Assembly (NCBI GenBank): GCA_010015655.1
Contig: ML976700.1
Location: 530,033 to 566,549, forward strand
Length of the DNA stretch: 36,517 nucleotides
Reading direction: 5' to 3'
DNA from: Bimuria novae-zelandiae CBS 107.79
Taxonomy: Eukaryota; Ascomycota; Dothideomycetes; Pleosporales; Didymosphaeriaceae
The translations under genes were made by a program, and so were the position numbers. Shown here piece after piece: positions 29,640-36,517 of the stretch. Below the pieces are notes generated by a model. It saw only the letters and a program-made list of their open reading frames with translations. It did not search any database and was not told the DNA's origin. The first letter of the stretch is position 1, and the number at the start of each line of letters is the position of its first letter.

Positions 29640-30272
29640 TGATATAGCTTGAGACGCGATGCATCGTCTCGCTGACTGGCCCTATCGATCACCAAACGGA
29701 GGATGCTTCTCTCTGATTGGCTAAATTTAGCGCCTGCCACATGACCTTGGCTTATTATTACCAGAAGCCCCTCAATCGCACTGCAGCCCACTATGTGCCT
29801 GCGCCACACTCACGCCGGCGTCAACCACCACACAGCCCGCCAACCCACATAACCGCCGCTGTGTCTCAACATATGCCGCATTCCCACATTTGGATTGCTG
29901 GTCTTTGATGTCGCTGTCCCTCCTCTTCGATTTCTCCTGGAAGGAGGGTTAGCGAGACCTGTGCAGCATCGATGGTGGGACTAGATCCAGGACGCAACAT
30001 GAAACCTGGTAATGTTGACCGAAAATCGGGAAACTGGTTTAGGGTACCTGTCTCATTTTAGGCAGAGGCCAGAAACTGGACATCAGGAAGCCTCGGAACC
30101 GACAGGGGCCGAAAACGGGAACTAGGAAACCAGGACCCAAAAACGGGAACCAGAAAACCAGGACCCGAAAACGGGCACCTTAATTCAAAATCCAGACGTC
30201 GCACGCAGGTTACAGTACAGTATAGTCTATATATTCGTGGACTAGCCGGTCCCAATTTCTAGTCCTATAGTT
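29640..30272. other. Intergenic with a 27-bp tandem repeat
   Basis: Between divergent genes. GAAAACGGGAACTAGGAAAC and related copies of about 27 bases occur roughly 2.5 times at 30109-30179. A bulged inverted sequence around GATGCATC is at about 29652-29674. No gene supported. Confidence 0.5.
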
Positions 30273-30689
30273 ATGGCGTCTCCGCAGCAATCGCAAGTGC
30301 TATCGCACTCCAAGGCGAGGCGGGCTGCGAACAACAACTACTCAAAGCTAACTCAAACACTCTACGGAAAGCTCACCAAGTTGTGCACCGAATATGACGC
30401 CCACATCTATTTTATAGCCTATCGCAATGGCCGATTCAACGGCTTCGTATCAGAAGAAAAAGGTCGGCCGTGGTCACCACCAGATCGAGATACTCTCGTA
30501 TGCACCTCCCCTTCACTCCAATCCATCGCTAACATTAGTAAGGAAACGCTGTATCCTCCTCCAGTAATAAAGTTGCCAGGCCATTGCCGGCGGGCTCAAA
30601 GAAGAGGATCGTTCCGCAAGACGACTTCACGTCATTTGACCGAATTGACACGTGAGGAGGATGGATTATGTCAGAGCAAGGCAGCATGA
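30273..30689 (+). CDS. MADS-box-like small protein, C-terminus uncertain
   Basis: A frame of 138 residues from ATG 30273. After a basic start (SKARRAANNNYSKLTQTLYG), KLTKLCTEYDAHIYFIAYRN and GRFNGFVSEE look like the degenerate MADS-box proteins that are common in ascomycetes (a DNA-binding helix followed by strands). WSPPDRDTL follows the pattern seen after the MADS region, and YPPPVIKLPG comes later. A more natural-looking tail, KKRIVPQDDFTSFDRIDT, is in another frame just downstream (ends about 30651), so an intron or frameshift near 30540-30590 is possible; a donor GTAAGG is at 30538. Either reading gives about 120-140 residues. Nuclear DNA binding is inferred from the fold only. Confidence 0.5.
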   Translation: MASPQQSQVLSHSKARRAANNNYSKLTQTLYGKLTKLCTEYDAHIYFIAYRNGRFNGFVSEEKGRPWSPPDRDTLVCTSPSLQSIANISKETLYPPPVIKLPGHCRRAQRRGSFRKTTSRHLTELTREEDGLCQSKAA

Positions 30690-30799
30690 TGACTAAGGTG
30701 CGCAGCGCCAAGTTCCATTTCAACATCACTGCTCCACGATGCGAAGTCCGCACGCTTGTTTTCTCCCGCATAACTACCTGTACATAGTAACTTCCCACG

Positions 30800-31394
30800 T
30801 TATTCACCACTATGGCTAGCTTTTAGGAGTGCGGTGAGATCTTGCATGAATTCCTTGTTCATCTTAGCCTTCTTCTGAATAGCTTCTTCGCACTTCGCCT
30901 TCCATTCTTCTAACGCTCCGATCCTCGCTTCCAGGATCTGGATCATCTTCGTAGCTGTTCGTAGGGCCGAGCTCTCCTCCTATCCATGCATAAGCAACTC
31001 TTGTTTCGTCAAGCCTTCGTATAATATGCTTACTGCTTTAGAAACCTTTCTGGCACTGGGACGCGAATCGTCCACGTCCGAATCTGAATCTTGAAAGTGA
31101 ACCCGCTTCTTATTAAGGCGGTCCACGCGTTTTCCGTCTTGGGATACGAGGCCTACCCGAGACAGTACACCACCGTGCGGAGTTGCTAGCTACGATGGTG
31201 ACAGGTAAGCGCTTGGTGGAAGTACGCACAGCAGTGTCACTGACTTGACTATGCTCTTCCCCACATACTTCCTCCCTAGACACTCCCTCCCTAGACCCCC
31301 CGTCCCTAGGGACTCCTTCTTTAGCATTATATACTTCCTCGTAGAGAGTGTTGTCCTCAATGGTAGCGAGGGAATCGGTTGGACTTTGCGACAT
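30800..31394 (-). pseudogene. Disrupted gene with C-terminal coiled coil
   Basis: The first exon starts at ATG 31394 (MSQSPTDSLATIEDNTLYEE) and runs to 31226; a 40-base intron (GTACTT...TAG, 31186-31225) links to a second exon beginning with a Pro/His-rich part. This then reads KRVHFQDSDSDVDD, SARKVSKAVSILYEGLTKQE, and a TAG at 30980-30982. The same frame continues after it with ALRTATKMIQILEARIGALE, EEWKAKCEEAIQKKAK and a stop at 30800. The continuation is clearly coiled-coil, so the TAG is read as an inactivating mutation. Family not recognised. It may be a host gene fragment or part of an old element; the exon model is by eye. Confidence 0.45.
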
Positions 31395-31399
31395 TGCTG

Positions 31400-32182
31400 G
31401 ATAGGAATGCACCGAAGCTGGTGACGAAGACGAAGCGGAGGAAGAGGAAGAGGAGGAAGAAGACTGGATGAAGCGGTCGAAGAAGAAGTGGAGGCAGATG
31501 ATGAAGCGGATGAAGAGGCCGAAGCGAAGTGGCAGGTACGTCCTTTATCCTCCTCCCCGCTACGGTGGCTGAGAAAGCAAGGCACACTTAGAGGCAACAC
31601 CATGGACGTAGCCTCCTCCGCCGTTCATGCGCACCCCTGCACCTCCAACCCACACCAAGTCAGTTGAGGGAGTGATCCTGCAGCCAGTGCGACGAGATGC
31701 AAGCGGCTGAACGGAGCGACGACTCCTCGCCACTTCGTCTTGCCGTTGCAAGGAATGGGCATGCAGAACCTCCACAGCATCGCTAGCGCCAGCTACACCT
31801 TCAGCTGACAAGGGGTATTCATGCGGAGTGCCAAATCGTGAAGCAACTAGCCACGACCTAGAGGCATCCCGGATCTTGAGCCCCAACGAATGCGAGCCTT
31901 GGGCGCTCGGGATACGCACGCCTCGGTCATGCGTCTGTTAGCGCCGTCAGGATCGAGGCTCAGATGTCAAGGGGTCGTATCGCGGAAGGGTGGGTCGAAG
32001 GGCGTAGTCAGTATTGGTGCACTGGTATGATCCTTGCGACCGGCCGTCCCAGGCTCCCTGAGGGTTGGAGACATTGAAGTCTCGGTGCATGGCGGAGCAA
32101 GGCGAGGAAAGGATCTTAAGAGGTTGACATTAGATAAGGAGTGCCTTCGCAGCAGAGCTCCACGGATCATCTCTCCTCCATT
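31400..32182. other. Gap with purine-rich tract, no supported gene
   Basis: About 31426-31515 is a long GA-rich run on the plus strand (GAAGAGGAAGAGGAGGAAGA). Several frames cross it on both strands, including one starting GTG with a Cys-free tail; none has a motif. The right part is the leader of the next gene. Confidence 0.4.
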
Positions 32183-32791
32183 ATGTTTCTCGGCCTTCTT
32201 ATCGGCTTCCTTCTTTGCTTCGTAAGCGGACTTCTGCTAAGCGTTGTGCTCTTGTTCAAAGATGCCTCCTGGCTCAGGAAGAACAAGCACACACGGATCT
32301 GGGAAAGAACGGTGGCTCTCCTCTTCAGTATCTGTCAAGCTGGCCTGTCGATAGCTGGAATAGTCGCCATCGCGATCGCATTCACCACAGGCACTGAGCC
32401 CTATTGGCTCGACCCGGTTATCCTGTGGATCCTTCAGCTGTTCGCCGGCGCGAATGTGAGTGTATTCTCCATGCGAGATTGGTCCATAAACTCATACTAA
32501 GGGTAGCTCACCTGGATGATTCGTGGCATCAAAGGTTCGCGCCAAGCTATATGGCTGGTTTATGGTGGCATCGTGTGGACGGCACCTGCGGGCGGTCAGA
32601 GCCATACCCAGCGCTTCGGCCAGCGCCCCCCTTTCGTGATGGCCTGCCACGTCTTCGATCGGAAGCATCGAGTTAGAAGCATCGAGCTTGCAGGGAATCA
32701 CATCTCTCCTGCCTTCGGTGTTTCGATCATGCAAGGCAGACTAGAACCCTCTTTTCCCGGGATACGTCACGGCTGTGCCTCCCGCTTCTGA
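32183..32791 (+). CDS. Small membrane protein, two exons, 3' end uncertain
   Basis: Exons 32183-32455 and 32507-32791 give 185 residues. The 51-base intron has donor GTGAGT, branch CATACTAA and acceptor TAG, in phase 0. Three hydrophobic segments: MFLGLLIGFLLCFVSGLLLS (first 25), VALLFSICQAGLSIAGIVA and WLDPVILWILQLFAGA. The second exon starts LTWMIRGIKGSRQAIWLVYG, then becomes polar and loses the pattern; a different frame (YVTAVPPASDGNAVPDGNT, 32762-32832) reads more like a natural tail, so a further splice or a frameshift is possible. The upstream frame reaches only a GTG, so the ATG at 32183 is chosen. Family not recognised; it is a likely integral membrane protein. Confidence 0.65.
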
Positions 32792-32839
32792 CGGCAACGC
32801 AGTGCCTGATGGAAATACCCCTCGCCCCGTTCTATAGCA

Positions 32840-33541
32840 GAGGCCCAACGCAACTTCCATACGGGAATCAAGGAAGCGTCCCACAGGGAAGTCTGCATGT
32901 CTGTGGCGCTCCAATGCAGTGTTCAGCTCCTTGACAGTAACTTACGATGGTTCTGACTTGCCTGAAGTATGCCGTGACGGTGTGGAGTCTAATTGGAGCG
33001 TCTAGCGTGAAATAAACGTTCTATAGGTTGCTCGGAGTTTTCATGTACAAGAATGAGACGAGCGTCCATCGGTGAATACAGGGTAGCACCTACATCGGGA
33101 GGGGACAGGGACGTCGCCTTGAGGCAGGGGTGCTGGCGCGGCGACTCAGGGCTAGAGGATTCCGTGCTTCAAACTGCGGCCGAGTCACTTATTAGCCTCC
33201 CAAAGAGGAAATTGCTCGGACAGCCTGATTATCTTCCGCCATGAGTAGCTCTCGTCCACGCAGTGAAGCGCCTCGGTTCCGACTCAGACTACCAACGAAA
33301 AGACGCCTTGCGACAGATGCTTTAGGCGACAGTGCTGATAGGTCTCATGTGGGTGCTCAGGTGGGGACTCATGTATGCGCCTAGTGTGCGGCGGCAGGCG
33401 TAGAGGAACATAAAAGGCCATCGCCCCTCCCGCTCTTCTACACTTCAACTCCCTTCAGAATCCATCGCTACGAAACCTTGCGATCTTGTCTTCTAATCCT
33501 ACTTCCACTCGCATATTTCCGCACCTGCTTACAGAGTCAAC
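32840..33541. other. Intergenic and promoter of the acidic-protein gene
   Basis: No gene supported. Near the right end ACATAAAAGG (33409-33418) looks like a TATA region, followed by a CT-rich stretch typical of fungal leaders. Confidence 0.4.
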
Positions 33542-34909
33542 ATGAAGCTAAAAAATCAGACACCCTCCGTTCGCTTTGCAATGAAACTTCTTCGACGCCA
33601 GAAGAAACAGGAGAAGCTCCTCGAGAAGCTCCTGAAGATGAGCCTCCAGGAAACTCAACAGCGCTTGCGACATACTAAATTCCATGACGTTAACAAGCAT
33701 GGACCCTTGGGCAGAAAAGGACAAGGGCGAATTGGTCGAGTCCAGCAACGAGGCCCGAGCCAAGTCCTTTCAACCGCAGACGAGAATGATGGCAAAATCG
33801 CGGATGGCCCTAACGGCAGTGGCAGCCAATCTTCCGCATGTCCTGATTTGAGGATGGATGGTGCCATTTCTGATGGGTCTGAGAATCCTGACGATTGTGA
33901 TGAGCAGATGGCTGATCAAGACTCCCACACGGTCGCTGACGGCCTGAGTGGTGCCGAGGACTCAGACCACCGGGCCCACGTCGAGAGTTCTGCTCAAGAA
34001 TTCATTGTAGGCGCTGGACTGCCTGGCGAAGAGATGGATCCCGAGGGCTCTGACAAAGAAGCGGCTGCCGAGGGCGCTGAGGAAGAAGCAGGTGTCGAAG
34101 ACGCTGGACAGGAGCCGAAGGCCGAGAGTTTCATGGAGGTAGACGACGAGGGGCCCGATGAGGCGGTTTCCGAGGGCGCCGAGGAAGAAGCGGTTGCTGA
34201 AGATGCTGGGGAGGAGGAGGAGGATGCTGAGGGCACTGACGAGGTGGTGGCCCCTGGGGCTATTGAGGGCGCTCGGATGGAGGTTGACGCTCAGGGCCTG
34301 GAGGAACTAGATGCCGAGGGCTCTGACGAGGAGGTGGATGCCGAGGGCTCTGTTGTCGCAAGGTCGCCTCCCAATAGCCAAGAGGTCATCGTGATCTCCG
34401 ACAATGAAGATTCCGACGAAGACTCCGACGACGAAGATACCAATGGTAAACAACCCGAAAACGAAGATACAACAGTGCAGAGAACAGCTAGACCATCTGG
34501 TACGACTCGTACTCGACCCACGATCACTGAGTTCCCGATAGATTACTACACTTCACCAAAACGAAGGAGGGAAAGCAAGAAGATCCTCGACGCAGAATGG
34601 AAATCCGCGATGGAAAAGTTTCAGAATGCACAAGACGTTGCGGAGAATTCCTTCGTAGAAATAGAGAGAGTCGTGCTTGAGAAGCACGAGAAATACAAAC
34701 TAGGGCAGCCATACCAAGGGCTTGGAGCTTTGAAGGAGCTACACAGCCATATGGATGTTATCAAGAACTACATTGAGTCGGTTGTCAACGTCTTCAACGA
34801 CTTAGAAGAGAAGGAGGCCGATCAACAGTACTATATGGCTGATGGCGATGAGAATGATAAAGACTATAAACCACCAAAGGCAGGGCGCAACAGTCGTGGC
34901 AAGCAATAG
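33542..34909 (+). CDS. Acidic repeat protein with SUMO-interacting motif
   Basis: An intronless frame of 455 residues. The N-terminus is basic (MKLKNQTPSVRFAMKLLRRQ, then KKQEKLLEKLLK), a possible nuclear signal plus helix. Residues about 110-290 are a low-complexity acidic region with imperfect repeats such as AEGAEEEA, EDAGEEEE, DAEGSDEE. EVIVISDNEDSDEDSDDED (about 283-301) is a canonical SUMO-interacting motif: four hydrophobics followed by a phosphorylatable Ser and acids. Then SPKRRRESKK (nuclear signal), and a helical C-terminus (VIKNYIESVVNVFNDLEEKE). A nuclear scaffold or chromatin-linked role is inferred, not shown. Family not recognised. A TATA-like element and CT-rich leader lie upstream, and the ATG follows AGTCAAC. 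Confidence 0.75.
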   Translation: MKLKNQTPSVRFAMKLLRRQKKQEKLLEKLLKMSLQETQQRLRHTKFHDVNKHGPLGRKGQGRIGRVQQRGPSQVLSTADENDGKIADGPNGSGSQSSACPDLRMDGAISDGSENPDDCDEQMADQDSHTVADGLSGAEDSDHRAHVESSAQEFIVGAGLPGEEMDPEGSDKEAAAEGAEEEAGVEDAGQEPKAESFMEVDDEGPDEAVSEGAEEEAVAEDAGEEEEDAEGTDEVVAPGAIEGARMEVDAQGLEELDAEGSDEEVDAEGSVVARSPPNSQEVIVISDNEDSDEDSDDEDTNGKQPENEDTTVQRTARPSGTTRTRPTITEFPIDYYTSPKRRRESKKILDAEWKSAMEKFQNAQDVAENSFVEIERVVLEKHEKYKLGQPYQGLGALKELHSHMDVIKNYIESVVNVFNDLEEKEADQQYYMADGDENDKDYKPPKAGRNSRGKQ

Positions 34910-35860
34910 AAAATTCTCTTAAGATAAGGATGAATAGGTAGAAATAGAGTTTATTATTGTTTTTCGCCATAAGGCTAAAACCCTATCGCCAGCGAAGTCT
35001 GTCCTTTCGCCAGCGATTCCTTAAAATCGCCTGCAATTTTGGTGAGGGCCAAACCACCGGTGGGGGCGCATACTAGGGCCTTCTGCGAACAAAGGCATCG
35101 ACCCTAATGGGCCAATACTATCGTTATAGTACTATTTATTAAGCATTACTGCTGAATTAATTTCGCACGTGAACCTTGATACGTATATAGCTACTTTTAG
35201 CAACGTTACCTAATGTTCCTATTGCGGGCGTCTTACAAGACTAGTTTTGGAATTCTTAATATGTTTCCAGTTTTGACCCCCTGCTTCGTCTGGTTCTAAC
35301 TCCTTTCTATTTTAACGGTCGCCTATTCTTATTATGTAATTTAGATCGAACGTTATACTCTACTAATTTATAGCTTCACCCGCACATCTCTTGTGCTCTC
35401 TCTAATAGTCATTCGTCCTGCTATAGAAATCACGTAACTATATGCCATTGCCGCAAGTGGCATATTGCGTTTTTTAAAACGCTTGTTAACTTCCATCCTT
35501 GTATAGAAGCCTTTCCAAGGTTCATTCCTTTTGGCATCTAAACACCTCAGCCACGCGCGGATTATGTACCCCCATTAATACTTTAGCCCTTAGAGTTAAG
35601 CCGACGTTATTTTTTAGTTATTTAATATCGCTATAATTACGTTCTAAAGGCTTTAGAGTTCTAGTTATCTTAACGGCTGGGTTACGAGTCGCAAATCTCT
35701 TATATAGCCCTTATTAAGTAAACTGTAAAGTGTATAAATTAATGTGCATATACGAGGGATCTTATAAGAGCTTAGATCTACAAGAGAAAGGTTTTCTGCT
35801 AAGCTTATATTTTCTGTGTTACTATTATAGTGTAATAGGTATTAGGTACGCGAGCAATAT
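34910..35860. other. AT-rich decayed DNA
   Basis: No open frame of note on either strand; many stops, high AT, and remnants of short direct repeats (CGCCAGCGA at about 34987 and 34999-35020). Such composition fits repeat-induced mutation of an old element in ascomycetes, but no domain is recognisable. A dyad GCAAGTGGCATATTGCG occurs near 35452. Confidence 0.55.
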
Positions 35861-35969
35861 CGGGGAGATAAATCTAGGGACGACGATTCGGGGCGACAAA
35901 TGCGACTGGGACGATTCTCCGGGGAGACAAATCTGGGGACGACGATCCGGGGCGATAAATGCGACAGGC
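35861..35969. repeat. 59-bp direct duplication
   Basis: CGGGGAGATAAATCTAGGGA (35861 on) is repeated from 35920, with differences of mostly transition type over about 50 bases. The open frame across it is not evidence of a gene. Confidence 0.85.
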
Positions 35970-36177
35970 GCAGTCAGCAATCTTCAACGCTGCCGGCGAT
36001 TGCTATTTTTAGCAACAGCGTAACCATTGTCAGCGGTCATATCACCAGCGACCCACGAAGTAGCCATCACTGGAGCTAGGATGGTCGCCGGTCGTGTTAA
36101 AGTGAGTGATGTTGTACAGTACTGTACACACACACACACTTCATTAACGCCCGGCGGCTAAGCCGAAAGGGCTACTA

Positions 36178-36517
36178 ACGTGTCCGTGCGCGTGATGAGC
36201 CACTTCGCGTGATGGGCCACCAACACCAAAACATCTCTACGAGAAACGAGGCTGTAGAGCTACACACAGTAGCTATTATCACGAGATTTCTTTATAGAAG
36301 TACTATATTAATACTTGCAATTAACCTGTGCTATTTATATTTACTTGGAAGCTTAACGTTGCGACCGCGCCGCGTGGTCTTGGGTGGAGCTGCTAATACG
36401 GCACCTAAGGCTTCCTTAGTAGCTACAGCGTCAACCACACGTTTCTGGCGCTTGTTACTTTGTGTAGGTGGCTGCGAGGCTTTTCTCTTACCCTTCTGGG
36501 TAGATTGTAGAGCTTTT
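36178..36517 (-). mobile_element. Right end of a pogo-type transposon, truncated by the window
   Basis: It starts at ACGTGTCCGTGCGCGTGATG next to TA (36176-36177), with CGCGTGATGAGCCAC followed by CGCGTGATGGGCCAC as subterminal direct repeats. Inside, a transposase C-terminus is read on the minus strand. The element continues beyond 36517. Confidence 0.7.
36331..36517 (-). CDS. Transposase C-terminal end, partial
   Basis: The minus strand is open from the window edge to a TAG at 36331-36333. It reads KALQSTQKGKRKASQPPTQ, NKRQKRVVDAV, then TTRRGRNVKLPSKYK. A basic Pro/Lys-rich tail ending in TTR-GR-x-KLP is typical of fungal pogo/Fot1-like transposases. Only the last 61 codons are in the window, so intactness cannot be judged. 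It lies in the expected position, about 150 bases inside the terminal repeat. Confidence 0.6.
   Translation of the reverse strand, partial: KALQSTQKGKRKASQPPTQSNKRQKRVVDAVATKEALGAVLAAPPKTTRRGRNVKLPSKYK

Noticed and set aside
1..36517. tRNA, rRNA, or Starship-type tyrosine recombinase gene
   Set aside because: No cloverleaf, rRNA or DUF3435-like frame was recognised on either strand by eye.

Overview
This is DNA of a filamentous ascomycete (Pezizomycotina). Coding regions are split by short introns of 40-57 bases with GTRNGT-type donors, CTRAC-like branch sites and YAG acceptors. Recognisable products belong to families expanded in these fungi: a large Cys-motif kinase-like protein, an APH-type phosphotransferase, a DUF7770-like protein, a zinc protein resembling DUF3716, a KP4-like protein and a JmjC protein. 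Pogo/Fot1-type transposase relics, minisatellites and AT-rich decayed stretches also fit. No housekeeping gene, rRNA or tRNA was recognised, so the window looks like an accessory, repeat-rich region. The species cannot be named from this sequence.

Layout. 1-4000: partial kinase-like gene (+), KP4-like gene (-), APH-like phosphotransferase (-). 4200-5200: transposase relic and a 15-bp minisatellite. 5500-10130: DUF7770-like gene (+), zinc-binding gene (-), a second 15-bp minisatellite and an unknown two-exon gene (+). 10130-12500: transposase C-terminal relics ending at a TA-flanked terminal repeat. 12600-19730: unknown genes, including a convergent pair (201 aa and 561 aa), a four-exon membrane protein, and two further genes. 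The membrane-protein gene and the 194-aa gene share a homologous 5' leader. 20150-27040: two direct copies (A and B) of a ~250-bp repeat bracket a 5.7-kb block holding an unknown gene, a small Cys-rich protein, a possibly secreted protein, a kinase with a changed catalytic loop and a rearranged ABC-transporter relic. Copy B carries a 438-bp TIR element. 27075-34910: intronless JmjC gene (-), MADS-like gene (+), decayed coiled-coil gene (-), membrane protein (+) and acidic SIM-bearing protein (+). 34910-36517: AT-rich decayed DNA, then the end of a TA-inserting transposon that runs off the window.

The genes do not form a recognisable pathway. Three unrelated kinase-fold genes, two candidate secreted or killer-type products and one chromatin-type protein lie among repeats, as is common in fast-changing fungal chromosome regions. 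Several exon models below were derived by reading splice sites by eye and need transcript support. The most striking structures are the internally inverted ABC relic, the TIR element nested in a palindrome of a repeated element next to the JmjC gene, and the shared leader in front of unrelated genes.
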